64,000 nt of DNA, from assembly GCF_024206495.1 (NCBI RefSeq), contig NZ_JAMBPQ010000007.1, forward strand, positions 124,001 through 188,000, given 5' to 3'. Below, piece after piece: positions 54,546 through 64,000 of this stretch; positions within the stretch are counted from its first letter, which is position 1, and each line of letters begins with the position of its first letter. The position numbers were made by a program, and so were the translations under genes. Below the pieces are notes generated by a model. That model worked only from the letters and a program-made list of their open reading frames with translations. It had not been told where the DNA came from and searched no databases. This DNA is from Paraburkholderia sp. CNPSo 3272. Its GTDB lineage: Bacteria > Pseudomonadota > Gammaproteobacteria > Burkholderiales > Burkholderiaceae.

Positions 54546-57155
54546 ATGGATCAATTCGCCAAAGAGACTCTGCCAATCTCCCTCGAGGAGGAAATGCGCC
54601 GCTCGTATCTCGATTACGCGATGAGCGTAATCGTCGGGCGAGCACTTCCGGATGTTCGTGACGGCCTGAAGCCTGTCCACCGGCGCGTGCTATACGCAAT
54701 GCACGAGCTGAATAACGACTGGAACCGCGCTTACAAGAAGTCGGCGCGTATCGTCGGCGACGTCATCGGTAAATACCACCCTCACGGCGACACGGCTGTC
54801 TACGACACGATCGTGCGGATGGCGCAGAACTTCTCCCTGCGCTACATGCTGGTAGACGGCCAGGGTAACTTCGGCTCCATCGACGGCGACAACGCCGCCG
54901 CCATGCGATACACCGAAATCCGCATGGCGAAGATCGGCCACGAGCTGCTGGCCGACATCGACAAGGAAACCGTCGATTTCGGGCCGAACTACGACGGCAG
55001 CGAGAGCGAGCCACAGATCCTGCCCGCGCGCATTCCGAACCTCCTCATCAACGGTTCGTCGGGTATCGCGGTCGGCATGGCCACGAACATTCCGCCGCAC
55101 AATCTCAATGAAGTCGTCGACGCTTGCCAGCATCTGCTGAAGACCCCGCAGGCAACGATCGACGAGCTGATCGAGATCATTCCCGCGCCCGATTTCCCGA
55201 CCGCCGGCATTATTTATGGCGTCGCCGGCGTGCGCGACGGCTATCGCACCGGCCGCGGCCGCGTCGTGATGCGCGCGGCCACGCACTTCGAGGAAATCGA
55301 TCGAGGCCAGCGCATGGCGATCATCGTCGACGAGCTGCCGTATCAGGTGAACAAGCGTTCGTTGCTCGAACGCATCGCCGAGCTCGTCAACGAGAAGAAG
55401 CTCGAAGGCATCTCCGATATTCGCGACGAATCCGACAAGAGCGGCATGCGTGTCGTGATCGAGCTCAAGCGCGGCGAAGTGCCCGAGGTCATCCTCAACA
55501 ATCTGTACAAGGCGACGCAGCTGCAGGACACGTTCGGCATGAACATGGTCGCGCTGGTGGACAACCAGCCGAAGCTGCTGAACCTGAAGGAAATGCTCGA
55601 GCATTTCCTCTCGCACCGCCGCGAAGTGCTCACGCGCCGCACGGTGTACGAACTGCGTAAGGCGCGCGAACGCGGCCACGTGCTAGAAGGTCTCGCCGTT
55701 GCGCTCGCGAACATCGACGATTTCATCGAGCTCATCAAGGCCGCGCCGACCCCGCCCATCGCGAAGCAGGAGTTGATGAACCGCTCGTGGGATTCGTCGC
55801 TCGTGCGCGAGATGCTCACGCGCGCGGAGCAGGACAATGCCGCGGCGGGCGGGCGCGAAGCCTACCGTCCGGAAGGGCTGAACCCGCAATATGGTATGCA
55901 GTCCGACGGGCTCTACCGTCTGTCCGACACGCAGGCGCAGGAAATCCTGCAAATGCGCCTCCAGCGCCTGACCGGCCTGGAGCAGGACAAGATCATCGGC
56001 GAGTACCGCGAAGTGATGGCGCAGATCGCCGACCTGCTCGACATCCTTGCGCGCCCCGAACGCGTAACTGTCATGATCTCCGACGAACTCACCTCGATCA
56101 AAAGCGAATTCGGCGACGCCCGCCGCTCGAAGATCGAGATGAACGCCACGGAGCTCAACACCGAAGACCTGATCACGCCGCAGGACATGGTCGTGACCAT
56201 GTCGCACGCCGGCTATGTGAAATCGCAGCCGTTGTCGGAATATCGCGCCCAGAAGCGCGGAGGTCGCGGCAAGCAGGCGACCTCGATGAAGGACGACGAC
56301 TGGATCGACACGCTCTTCATCGCCAACACGCACGATCACATCCTGTGCTTCTCGAATCGCGGTCGCGTGTATTGGGTGAAGGTATATGAAGTGCCGCAGG
56401 GTTCGCGCAACTCGCGCGGCCGTCCGATCGTCAACATGTTCCCGCTGCAGGACGGCGAGAAGATCACGGTCGTGCTGCCGGTCAAGGAGTTCTCGGCTGA
56501 CAAGTTCGTTTTCATGGCCACGGCGCTGGGCACGGTAAAGAAGACGCCGCTCGAAGCCTTTAGCCGCCCGTTGCGCAAGGGTATTATTGCGGTCGGCCTC
56601 GACGACGGCGACTACCTGATCGGCGCTGCGATCACCGACGGCGAACACGACGTGATGCTGTTCTCCGACGCCGGCAAGGCAGTGCGCTTCGACGAGAACG
56701 ACGTGCGCCCGATGGGCCGCGAAGCGCGCGGCGTGCGCGGCATGCAGCTCGAAGACAATCAGCAGGTCATCGCGCTCCTCGTGGCGGGCGACGAGCAGCA
56801 GTCGGTGCTCACCGCGACCGAGAACGGCTATGGCAAGCGCACCCCGATCACGGAGTACACGCGCCACGGCCGCGGCACGAAGGGCATGATCGCAATCCAG
56901 ACCTCGGAGCGCAACGGCAAGGTGGTTGCGGCCACACTCGTCGACTCCGAAGCACAGATCATGTTGATCACCACAACGGGCGTCTTGATTCGCACCCGCG
57001 TGTCGGAAATTCGCGAAATGGGCCGTGCAACGCAAGGTGTTACACTCATCAGCCTTGACGAAGGTACGAAGCTTTCCGGACTGCAGCAGGTCGCCGAAGC
57101 GGACGCAGAAGTGGACGCCGAAGGTGAGGGCGAACCGGGCGAAGGCGAAGAGTGA
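54546..57155 (+). CDS. gyrA: DNA gyrase subunit A
   Basis: 869 aa. Breakage-reunion subunit of the type II topoisomerase that introduces negative supercoils. Active-site Tyr122 ([10 protein letters not shown]). Quinolone-resistance region [17 protein letters not shown] with Thr83 (Ser in E. coli) and Asp87. GyrA-box motif of the C-terminal pinwheel (QKRGGRGKQ). Acidic tail ([15 protein letters not shown]). Full length, so gyrase rather than ParC. The start [16 protein letters not shown] agrees with relatives though no strong ribosome site precedes it. First gene of the large plus-strand block leading to aroA. Confidence 0.96.
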   Translation: MDQFAKETLPISLEEEMRRSYLDYAMSVIVGRALPDVRDGLKPVHRRVLYAMHELNNDWNRAYKKSARIVGDVIGKYHPHGDTAVYDTIVRMAQNFSLRYMLVDGQGNFGSIDGDNAAAMRYTEIRMAKIGHELLADIDKETVDFGPNYDGSESEPQILPARIPNLLINGSSGIAVGMATNIPPHNLNEVVDACQHLLKTPQATIDELIEIIPAPDFPTAGIIYGVAGVRDGYRTGRGRVVMRAATHFEEIDRGQRMAIIVDELPYQVNKRSLLERIAELVNEKKLEGISDIRDESDKSGMRVVIELKRGEVPEVILNNLYKATQLQDTFGMNMVALVDNQPKLLNLKEMLEHFLSHRREVLTRRTVYELRKARERGHVLEGLAVALANIDDFIELIKAAPTPPIAKQELMNRSWDSSLVREMLTRAEQDNAAAGGREAYRPEGLNPQYGMQSDGLYRLSDTQAQEILQMRLQRLTGLEQDKIIGEYREVMAQIADLLDILARPERVTVMISDELTSIKSEFGDARRSKIEMNATELNTEDLITPQDMVVTMSHAGYVKSQPLSEYRAQKRGGRGKQATSMKDDDWIDTLFIANTHDHILCFSNRGRVYWVKVYEVPQGSRNSRGRPIVNMFPLQDGEKITVVLPVKEFSADKFVFMATALGTVKKTPLEAFSRPLRKGIIAVGLDDGDYLIGAAITDGEHDVMLFSDAGKAVRFDENDVRPMGREARGVRGMQLEDNQQVIALLVAGDEQQSVLTATENGYGKRTPITEYTRHGRGTKGMIAIQTSERNGKVVAATLVDSEAQIMLITTTGVLIRTRVSEIREMGRATQGVTLISLDEGTKLSGLQQVAEADAEVDAEGEGEPGEGEE

Positions 57156-57352
57156 TGCGTTGTCCGGGGCCCGCAGAAGCGTGTTCAATCGATGCGCTTA
57201 CGCGGGCTTTAAGTTGGGTTTCAGCGAACCTTGTTAGTGTCAGCGAAATGAATGGTGTGCCGGGCGGACCGGTGAGCGGGCGCAGAACGCAATGCGGCGC
57301 CCCGCAGTCTGCGCGGCAGCGCAAATCGATTAATTTCTCAAAGGGAGTAATG

Positions 57353-57958
57353 ATGCAAAAACGATTCAAGCAGGTGATGTTGCTGGCCGCTCTCGTGCCG
57401 ACGTTTGCCATGGCTCAGGCGCTCCAGAACCAGGCGCCCGCCCAGGCACCGGCAGCGGCTGCAGCACCCGTCGATCCGGCCAAGCAAGCCGCGATCAAGG
57501 ACCTGCTCGACGCAATCGATGCACAGAAGCTCGTCGGCGCAATCGGCAACAGCGCCCAGATGCAAGCCAAGCAGCTCGTCCCGGCGATCCTGTCGGACGC
57601 GCTCTCGGAAAACAAGACGATGACGGACAAGCAAAAGCAGGCTGCCGTGCCGTCGCTGCAGAAGAACGCCGTGCCGAAGCTGGTTGACTCGGCGGGCCAG
57701 GTCTTCGCGACCGACTCGTTCAAGACCGACGCCATGCAAGCCCAGTACGACGCCTATGCCAAGTACTACAGCACGCAGGAAATCAAGGACCTGACCACGT
57801 TCTACCGCAGCCCGACGGGCCGCAAGTTCATTCAGGTGCAAGATCAGGTTGGCCGCGACGTCGTGAACAGCCTGATGCAGAAGTACATGCCGCAGTCGAT
57901 CAAGGCGACGCGTGACCAGGCCGACAAGGAAGTCGCTTCGGTGAAGATGAGCAAGTAA
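57353..57958 (+). CDS. DUF2059 exported protein
   Basis: 201 aa. Signal peptide ([21 protein letters not shown]). A Pro/Ala/Gln linker follows, then an alpha-helical domain of the DUF2059 type ([43 protein letters not shown], conserved YxSxTGR block). Function unknown; probably periplasmic. Two ATGs in a row (57350, 57353) follow AAGGGAG; the second has the better spacing. It is a regular neighbour of gyrA and serC in Burkholderia-type genomes. A strong hairpin follows. Confidence 0.85.
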   Translation: MQKRFKQVMLLAALVPTFAMAQALQNQAPAQAPAAAAAPVDPAKQAAIKDLLDAIDAQKLVGAIGNSAQMQAKQLVPAILSDALSENKTMTDKQKQAAVPSLQKNAVPKLVDSAGQVFATDSFKTDAMQAQYDAYAKYYSTQEIKDLTTFYRSPTGRKFIQVQDQVGRDVVNSLMQKYMPQSIKATRDQADKEVASVKMSK

Positions 57959-58067
57959 GCCGCCTGCTCCGCAGCCACGATGTAAGGGCAGCGGGGCCGG
58001 ATCGGCCGCATAGACCGGGTAGCCCAGCGCCACGCTGTGCGTGGCGGGTTCCCGGCGACAATGCGAT

Positions 58068-58110
58068 AATGGCCGTTTGCGCGATGAGCGCAAGCGGCCA
58101 TTTTCTTTTT
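58068..58110 (+). terminator. Strong hairpin terminator before serC
   Basis: 15-bp stem with one T-G wobble: left arm 58068-58082, loop GATGA, right arm 58088-58102, followed by TTCTTTTT. It ends the DUF2059 transcript and lies only 55 bases before the serC start. Confidence 0.8.
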
Positions 58111-58164
58111 CTGGCGTGTTTTCCGGCGTTTGCCACAGCGCCTGCCTCGGGGATCCCTTTTACG

Positions 58165-59247
58165 ATGCGCGTCTACAACTTCTCAGCCGGACCGGCAGCG
58201 TTGCCAGAAGAGGTTCTGCGTCAGGCCGCCGAGGAAATGCTCGACTGGCACGGCAGCGGCATGGGCGTGATGGAAATGAGCCATCGCGGCCCGGAATTCA
58301 TGCAGATCCACGCCGAGGCGCTGCTCGATCTGCGCGAGCTGATGCAGGTGCCCGCAAGTCACCAGATTCTGTTCCTGCAAGGCGGCGGCATCGGCGAAAA
58401 CGCGATCGTGCCGCTCAACCTGTTCGGTTCGAAGCCGCGCGCCGACTTCGTCGTCACCGGCTCGTGGTCGCAGAAGTCGCAAAAGGAAGCGCTCAAGTAC
58501 GGCGCAGCGCATATCGCCGCGACGGGCCGCACCGAGGCTGGCTTCACGCATTCGCCGCCGAAAAGCGAATGGCAGCTCTCCGACGACCCCGCCTACGTGC
58601 ACCTGTGCACGAACGAGACGATCGACGGCGTCGAGACCTTCGAAATTCCCGATCTCGGCGACATTCCGCTCGTGGCCGACGCCTCGTCGCACATCCTGTC
58701 GCGCCCGGTGGACATCGCCAAGTACGGCGTGCTCTACGGCGGCGCGCAGAAGAACATCGGCATGGCGGGCGTGACGGTCGTGATCGTGCGCGAGGATCTG
58801 CTCGACCGCTCGATGCCGATCTGCCCATCGGCGTTCGAGTGGAAGACCGTGGCCGCGAACAACTCGATGTTCAACACGCCGCCCACCTACGCGATCTATA
58901 TTGCCGGGCTCGTGTTCAAGTGGCTGAAGCGCCAGGGCGGTCTGGAAGTCATCGAGGCGCGCAATGTGGAAAAAGCGAAGCTGCTCTACGACACGATCGA
59001 CGCGAGCCGCTTCTATATCAACAAGGTGGAGCGCCGCGCGCGCTCGCGGATGAACGTGCCGTTCTTCCTCGCCGACGAAACACGTAACGCAGATTTCCTC
59101 GCCGGCGCCAAAGAGCGCGGGCTGTTGCAGCTGAAGGGCCACAAGTCCGTCGGCGGCATGCGGGCATCGATTTACAACGCGGTGCCACTCGAAGCAGTGA
59201 AGGCGCTGATCGAGTACATGAAGGAATTCGAGGCGAAGCACGCGTAA
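58165..59247 (+). CDS. serC: Phosphoserine aminotransferase
   Basis: 360 aa PLP enzyme of serine (and pyridoxine) synthesis: 3-phosphohydroxypyruvate plus glutamate to phosphoserine. The start [18 protein letters not shown] is diagnostic. PLP lysine in [18 protein letters not shown]. The C-terminal [16 protein letters not shown] is conserved. ATG 58165 gives the normal length; an in-frame extension to 58069 overlaps the hairpin and is not supported. First gene after that hairpin of the serC-pheA-hisC-tyrA-aroA run. Confidence 0.96.
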   Translation: MRVYNFSAGPAALPEEVLRQAAEEMLDWHGSGMGVMEMSHRGPEFMQIHAEALLDLRELMQVPASHQILFLQGGGIGENAIVPLNLFGSKPRADFVVTGSWSQKSQKEALKYGAAHIAATGRTEAGFTHSPPKSEWQLSDDPAYVHLCTNETIDGVETFEIPDLGDIPLVADASSHILSRPVDIAKYGVLYGGAQKNIGMAGVTVVIVREDLLDRSMPICPSAFEWKTVAANNSMFNTPPTYAIYIAGLVFKWLKRQGGLEVIEARNVEKAKLLYDTIDASRFYINKVERRARSRMNVPFFLADETRNADFLAGAKERGLLQLKGHKSVGGMRASIYNAVPLEAVKALIEYMKEFEAKHA

Positions 59248-59310
59248 GCGCTCCTCGCTCACCGGGCGAGGCGGCGCCGCGCGCATCCTTTCAGATTGCC
59301 GGTTTCACGC

Positions 59311-60396
59311 ATGGACGACGAACTCAACTCCCAACTCAAGCCGCTGCGCGAACGCATCGATGCGATCGACGCGCAACTCATCGCGCTCCTGAACCAGCGC
59401 GCCTCGGTCGCGCTCGAAGTCGGCGAGGTCAAGAAGCATTTCAACGCGCCGGTGTTTCGCCCGGAGCGCGAGCAACAGGTGATCGAGCGCCTGCAGAACA
59501 TGAGCGACGGCCCACTCGGCAACGATCACATCAGCGCGATCTGGCGCGAGATCATGGCCGCGAGCCGCTCGCTCGAAAAGACGATTGTGGCGGCGTTCCT
59601 CGGCCCGGTCGGCACCTATAGCGAACAGGCGATGTACCAGTACTTCGGTCAGTCGATCGAAGGCCTGCCGTGCCCGTCGATCGACGAGGTGTTCCGCTCG
59701 GTCGAAGCGGGCGCCGCCGAGTTCGGCGTCGTGCCGGTTGAGAACTCGACAGAGGGCGCCGTTTCGCGCACCCTCGACCTGTTCCTCGAAACGCAGCTCG
59801 TCATTGGTGGCGAAATCGCGTTGCCGATTCAACACAATTTGATGACGCGAAGCGGCAACGTGCAAGGCGTTACGCGTGTGTGCGCGCACCCGCAGGCGCT
59901 TGCCCAGTGCCAGCACTGGCTGACGGCGAACGCGCCGCAGCTCGAGCGTCAGAGCGTGTCGAGCAACGCGGAAGCCGCGCGCCTCGCCGCCGCCGACCCG
60001 ACGGTCGCCGCGATTGCGGGCGACCGCGCCGCCACGCATTACGGTCTCCTGATCGTGAACGCGCTGATCCAGGACGACCCGCACAACCGCACGCGCTTCG
60101 TCATGATCGGCAAGCAGCCGGCGGGCGCGACGGGTCGCGACCAGACCTCGATGATCGTGTCGGTGAAGAACGAGCCGGGCGCCGTGTACAAGCTGCTCGA
60201 GCCGCTCGCGCGCCACAGCGTGTCGATGACGCGTTTCGAGTCGCGGCCCGCGCGCCTTGGCAGCACGTGGGAGTACTACTTCTACATCGACTTCGAAGGT
60301 CATCGCGACGAACCCGCCGTGGCCGCCGCGCTCGACGAACTCAGCAAGAAAGCCGCGTATCTGAAGATCCTCGGCTCGTATCCGCGCGCGCGCTAA
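59311..60396 (+). CDS. pheA: Bifunctional chorismate mutase/prephenate dehydratase
   Basis: 361 aa P-protein of phenylalanine synthesis. AroQ chorismate mutase domain at about 8-90 (LRERIDAIDAQLIALLNQRA). Prephenate dehydratase domain (AAFLGPVGTYSEQA, VPVENSTEGAVSRTLDLF, ending AIAGDRAATHYGL). C-terminal ACT domain with the ESRP motif (SMTRFESRP) that binds phenylalanine for feedback inhibition. ATG 59311 starts MDDELNSQLKPLRERID; a TTG 5 codons earlier is open. 63 bp after serC. Confidence 0.96.
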   Translation: MDDELNSQLKPLRERIDAIDAQLIALLNQRASVALEVGEVKKHFNAPVFRPEREQQVIERLQNMSDGPLGNDHISAIWREIMAASRSLEKTIVAAFLGPVGTYSEQAMYQYFGQSIEGLPCPSIDEVFRSVEAGAAEFGVVPVENSTEGAVSRTLDLFLETQLVIGGEIALPIQHNLMTRSGNVQGVTRVCAHPQALAQCQHWLTANAPQLERQSVSSNAEAARLAAADPTVAAIAGDRAATHYGLLIVNALIQDDPHNRTRFVMIGKQPAGATGRDQTSMIVSVKNEPGAVYKLLEPLARHSVSMTRFESRPARLGSTWEYYFYIDFEGHRDEPAVAAALDELSKKAAYLKILGSYPRAR

Positions 60397-60522
60397 CGGG
60401 CGGAAGGCGCGGGCGGCCCGCCGCCAATCGCCCGCGGCATGAGGATGCCGCGCGGCGCGCCTTTTCCGATCCGTCTGGATGAGACCGTTGTACGCACGGC
60501 GCCTTGAGCCCTGGAGAGACGC

Positions 60523-61644
60523 ATGACCACGCAATTCGGCCCCTCGTATGTGCGCGCCATCGCGCCTTACATCGCCGGCAAACCGATTTCCGAAGTCGCC
60601 CGCGAGTTCGGGCTCGACGAAGCGCGCATCGTGAAGCTCGCGTCGAACGAGAATCCGCTCGGTATGCCCGAATCGGCGCAGCGCGCGATCGTGCAGGCCG
60701 CGAGCGAACTGGGCCGCTATCCCGATTCGAACGCGTTCGAGCTGAAGGCCGCGCTGGCCGCGTGCTACGACGTGCCGCCCGAGTGGATCACGCTCGGCAA
60801 CGGCAGCAACGACATTCTCGAAATGGCCGCGCATGCGTTCGTCGAGCGCGGGCAGTCGATCGTCTATTCGCAGTACTCGTTCGCCGTCTACGCACTCGCG
60901 ACCCAGGGCCTCGGCGCGCGCCATATCGTGACGCCGGCCGTGCGCTACGGCCACGATCTCGACGCGATGCTCGCGGCGATCGACGAAGACACGCGTCTCG
61001 TGTTCGTGGCGAACCCGAACAACCCGACCGGCACGTTCGTCGACGGCGCGCAGCTCGAGGCGTTCATCGCGAAGGTGCCCGCGCATGTCGCGGTCGTGCT
61101 CGACGAGGCGTACACGGAATACCTCGCGGCCGGGAAGCGCTATGACTCGATCGCGTGGGTGCGCCGCTATCCGAACCTGCTCGTTTCGCGTACGTTCTCG
61201 AAGGCTTACGGACTGGCCGGCCTGCGCATCGGTTTCGCGATTGCGCAGCCGGAACTGACCGATCTGCTCAACCGTCTGCGCCAGCCGTTCAACGTCAACA
61301 CGCTTGCGCAGGCCGCTGCGATTGCCGCGCTCGGCGACGCGCCGTTCCTCGAGCGCAGCGCGGCGCTCAACGCCGAAGGCTATCGCACGCTCACCGCGGC
61401 GTTCGAGCGCCTCGGCCTCGAATACGTGCCGTCGGACGGCAATTTCGTGCTGGTGCGCGTGGCGAAGGAGGCAGCGGACGACGGCGCTGGCGAGCGCGTG
61501 AATCTCGCGCTGCTCAAGCAAGCCGTGATCGTGCGTCCGGTGGGCAACTATGGCCTGCCGCAATGGCTGCGTGTGACGATCGGCTTGCCCGAGGAGAACG
61601 GGACATTCGTCGCGGCCCTCGAGCGAGCGCTTGGCGCGCCGTGA
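60523..61644 (+). CDS. hisC: Histidinol-phosphate/aromatic aminotransferase (HisC-type)
   Basis: 373 aa PLP-dependent class I/II aminotransferase. NENPLG, TLGNGSNDILEM, NPNNPTGT and the PLP lysine in SRTFSKAYGLAGLRIG. Position between pheA and tyrA suggests the HisC2-type paralogue that transaminates phenylpyruvate, hydroxyphenylpyruvate or prephenate, rather than (or besides) histidinol phosphate; the true histidine-operon copy is elsewhere. Ribosome site GGAGAG before ATG 60523. 126 bp after pheA. Confidence 0.9.
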   Translation: MTTQFGPSYVRAIAPYIAGKPISEVAREFGLDEARIVKLASNENPLGMPESAQRAIVQAASELGRYPDSNAFELKAALAACYDVPPEWITLGNGSNDILEMAAHAFVERGQSIVYSQYSFAVYALATQGLGARHIVTPAVRYGHDLDAMLAAIDEDTRLVFVANPNNPTGTFVDGAQLEAFIAKVPAHVAVVLDEAYTEYLAAGKRYDSIAWVRRYPNLLVSRTFSKAYGLAGLRIGFAIAQPELTDLLNRLRQPFNVNTLAQAAAIAALGDAPFLERSAALNAEGYRTLTAAFERLGLEYVPSDGNFVLVRVAKEAADDGAGERVNLALLKQAVIVRPVGNYGLPQWLRVTIGLPEENGTFVAALERALGAP

Positions 61645-61675
61645 GCGCGCAACCCTTACTTTTTTCGGTGACGTC

Positions 61676-62620
61676 GTGAGTACGTTTTCGTTTAACAAAC
61701 TGGTGATTTTCGGCGTGGGCCTGATCGGCGGGTCGCTCGCGCGCGCGTTGCGCGAGCGAGGCTCGCACGGCGGCGAAGGCGCGCAGGTGATCGGTGTGGG
61801 CCGCAGTGCAAAGTCGGTATCGCGCGCGCTCGAACTGGGCGTGATCGACACCGCCGCGACGCTCGACGACGAAGCGGCGCTCGCCGCCGCGCTCGACGGC
61901 GCCGACATTGTGCTGATCGCCGCTCCCGTCGCGCAAACCCAGGCGCTGCTCGAGCGCATCGCGCCGCACGTGGGGCAAGCAACCATCGTCACCGACGCCG
62001 GCAGCACCAAGAGCGACGTGATCGCCGCGGCCCGTGCCGCGCTCGGCGCGCGCATCGCCCAGTTCGTGCCGGGGCATCCCATCGCCGGGCGCGAATCGAG
62101 CGGCGTCGACGCCGCGTTGCCCGATCTCTACGTGGGCCGCAACGTCGTGCTGTGCCCGCTCGCGGAAAACGCGCCGGCATCGGTCGAGCGCATCGCCGCG
62201 ATGTGGCGCGCCACGGGCGCCGTGATCGGCGAGATGCCGGCCGCGCAGCACGATCGCGTGTTCGCTTCGGTGAGTCATCTGCCGCATGTGTTGTCGTTTG
62301 CGCTCGTCGACCAGATTCTCGCTTCGCCCGACGCTCAGCTGAAATTCTCGTTCGCAGCGGGCGGCTTCCGCGACTTCACGCGCATTGCGGCGTCGAGCCC
62401 CGAAATGTGGCGCGACGTGTGCCTCGCGAACCGCGCCGCGCTTCTCGCCGAACTCGACGGCTACACTGAAGTGCTGGCCCGCCTGCGCGCGGCCATCGAC
62501 GCCGGCGACGGCGCAGCGCTCGAAACCGTGTTCGCGCGTTCGCGCGCGGCGCGCGAGGCGTGGCAGGAGCGCGGCGGCAAGGGCGCGGCAGCGTCCGTCG
62601 ATATGACACCAGGCAAATAA
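61676..62620 (+). CDS. tyrA: Prephenate dehydrogenase
   Basis: 314 aa TyrA. NAD(P)-binding start [17 protein letters not shown] (GxGxxG), [10 protein letters not shown], the catalytic-His region [17 protein letters not shown], and the C-terminal block [19 protein letters not shown]. Converts prephenate to 4-hydroxyphenylpyruvate. Start GTG 61676 chosen ([13 protein letters not shown]), 31 bp after hisC; an upstream in-frame codon overlaps hisC and is less likely. Confidence 0.93.
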   Translation: MSTFSFNKLVIFGVGLIGGSLARALRERGSHGGEGAQVIGVGRSAKSVSRALELGVIDTAATLDDEAALAAALDGADIVLIAAPVAQTQALLERIAPHVGQATIVTDAGSTKSDVIAAARAALGARIAQFVPGHPIAGRESSGVDAALPDLYVGRNVVLCPLAENAPASVERIAAMWRATGAVIGEMPAAQHDRVFASVSHLPHVLSFALVDQILASPDAQLKFSFAAGGFRDFTRIAASSPEMWRDVCLANRAALLAELDGYTEVLARLRAAIDAGDGAALETVFARSRAAREAWQERGGKGAAASVDMTPGK

Positions 62621-62702
62621 GCAAGCAGGACTCAGCCCGACGGCGCGAGCGCCGCAACCCCAGGCAACTCCAGCTAACACCAGGCATTCTCAGGACACGC
62701 TC

Positions 62703-64000
62703 ATGGAACACCTCGATCTCGGACCGTTCACCCGTGCGTCCGGCACGATCCGTCTGCCCGGCTCGAAAAGCATCTCGAACCGCGTGCTGCTGCTCGCGGC
62801 GCTGGCCGAGGGCGAAACGACCATCACGAACCTGCTCGACTCCGACGACACGCGCGTGATGCTCGACGCGCTGGAAAAGCTCGGCGTGAAGGTGAAGCGC
62901 GAGGACGACACCTGCGTCGTGCAGGGCACGCGCGGCGCGTTCCAGGCGGTACGCGCGGATCTCTTTCTCGGCAACGCAGGCACGGCGGTGCGTCCGCTCA
63001 CGGCCGCGCTCGCGGTGAACGGCGGCGACTACCGTATTCACGGCGTGCCGCGCATGCACGAGCGGCCTATCGGCGATCTCGTGGACGGCCTGCGCCAGAT
63101 CGGCGCGAAGATCGATTACGAAGAAAACGAAGGCTTTCCGCCGCTGCGCATCCGCCCGGCGCCGATTTCGGTCGAGGCGCCCATCCGCGTGCGCGGCGAC
63201 GTGTCGAGCCAGTTCCTCACCGCGCTTCTGATGACGCTGCCACTCGTGCGCGCGAAGGACGGCGTGACGATCGTCGAGGTGGACGGCGAGCTGATCTCCA
63301 AGCCCTACATCGAAATCACGATCAAGCTGATGGAGCGCTTCGGCGTGAAGGTCGAGCGCCACGGCTGGCATCGTTTCGAGATCCCGGCGGGCGTGCGTTA
63401 CCAGTCGCCGGGCAAGATCATGGTCGAAGGCGATGCGTCGAGCGCGTCGTACTTCCTCGCCGCGGGCGCGATCGGCGGCGGCCCGCTGCGCGTGGAAGGC
63501 GTGGGACGCTCGAGCATCCAGGGCGACGTTGCGTTCGCAGCGGCGCTCATGCGCATGGGCGCGAACGTCACGGTCGCCGACGACTGGATTGAGGTTCGCG
63601 GGATCGGCAACGATCACGGCAAGCTCGACCCCATCGATATGGACTTCAACCTGATTCCCGACGCAGCGATGACGATCGCCGTGGCGGCGCTCTTCGCCGA
63701 CGGCGCGACTACGCTGCGCAACATCGCGAGCTGGCGGGTGAAGGAAACCGACCGCATCGCCGCGATGGCCACGGAACTGCGCAAGGTCGGCGCGAACGTG
63801 GAAGAGGGCCCCGATTATCTGATCGTGCGCCCGCCCGAGAAACTCACGCCGAACGCCGCGATCGACACCTACGACGATCACCGCATGGCGATGTGCTTCT
63901 CGCTCGTGAGCCTCGGCGGCGTGCCGGTGCGCATCAACGACCCGAAGTGCGTCGGCAAGACGTTCCCCGATTACTTCGAGCGCTTCCTGGCGCTCGCGCA
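62703..64000 (+). CDS. aroA: 3-phosphoshikimate 1-carboxyvinyltransferase (EPSP synthase), 3' truncated by the window
   Basis: 432 codons are visible from ATG 62703 to the right edge; the stop lies outside. Class I EPSP synthase: [10 protein letters not shown] (phosphate site), [11 protein letters not shown] (class I form), [15 protein letters not shown], and the C-terminal YDDHRMAM and VGKTFPDYF blocks. Sixth step of the shikimate pathway. Ribosome site AGGA. Only a few residues should be missing, judging from the position of the FPDYFERF end block. Confidence 0.95.
   Translation, partial: MEHLDLGPFTRASGTIRLPGSKSISNRVLLLAALAEGETTITNLLDSDDTRVMLDALEKLGVKVKREDDTCVVQGTRGAFQAVRADLFLGNAGTAVRPLTAALAVNGGDYRIHGVPRMHERPIGDLVDGLRQIGAKIDYEENEGFPPLRIRPAPISVEAPIRVRGDVSSQFLTALLMTLPLVRAKDGVTIVEVDGELISKPYIEITIKLMERFGVKVERHGWHRFEIPAGVRYQSPGKIMVEGDASSASYFLAAGAIGGGPLRVEGVGRSSIQGDVAFAAALMRMGANVTVADDWIEVRGIGNDHGKLDPIDMDFNLIPDAAMTIAVAALFADGATTLRNIASWRVKETDRIAAMATELRKVGANVEEGPDYLIVRPPEKLTPNAAIDTYDDHRMAMCFSLVSLGGVPVRINDPKCVGKTFPDYFERFLALA

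Overview
The window looks like core chromosome of a high-GC betaproteobacterium of the Burkholderia sensu lato group (Paraburkholderia, Caballeronia or Burkholderia). The grounds are the gene order gyrA - DUF2059 gene - serC - pheA - hisC - tyrA - aroA, the hemW/rdgB/rph block next to yicC-gmk-rpoZ-spoT, a porin ending in Phe, a tmRNA tag reading ANDDTFALAA, and an Fds-type formate dehydrogenase. Genus or species cannot be fixed from sequence reading alone. I see no prophage, insertion sequence, CRISPR array or plasmid signature. Nearly all of the window is ordinary housekeeping and metabolic sequence.

Layout. 1-2.5 kb: edge fragment, tRNA-Ser, hemW, rdgB. 2.5-9.5 kb: rph, then yicC, gmk, rpoZ and the bifunctional (p)ppGpp enzyme, a NinX/DUF2591-like gene, two identical tRNA-Arg genes and greB. 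9.5-12.2 kb: a major porin, a candidate small RNA, an 83-codon gene and a cold-shock gene. 12.4-18.6 kb: an exonuclease/GIY-YIG fusion protein, an exported chorismate mutase, a 49-codon gene, an aldo-keto reductase divergent from a LysR regulator, tRNA-Thr and fbp. 18.8-22.7 kb: pepN and a DUF4136 lipoprotein.

22.7-30.5 kb is a purine salvage/catabolism block, all on the minus strand: xdhA, xdhB, xdhC, an adenine-deaminase-type enzyme and guaD. Together they would bring adenine, guanine and hypoxanthine to xanthine and urate. 30.8-40.7 kb: dsbB, an amidase, a CPA2 antiporter, a class I glutamine-amidotransferase-like hydrolase, a GNAT enzyme, a CitA-like citrate symporter and a TPR/glycosyltransferase protein. 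40.7-44.0 kb: a zinc-type ArsR sensor with a classical operator and its His-rich CDF exporter, then an FAD monooxygenase.

44.0-50.6 kb: a formate dehydrogenase operon fdsG-B-A-D, which lacks fdsC, divergent from an FdsR-like regulator. 50.6-54.0 kb: a small exported protein, tmRNA, gph, ubiG and an OmpA-family protein. 54.5-64.0 kb: gyrA and the serine/aromatic amino-acid cluster, ending inside aroA.

The least explained signals are: a compact three-hairpin RNA with promoter and terminator at about 11.19-11.27 kb, between the porin and cspA; tandem dyads upstream of xdhA; a long imperfect palindrome between fdsG and fdsR; and a strong hairpin just before serC. Nothing here is clearly a new multi-gene system. 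The small RNA is the best candidate for something undescribed.
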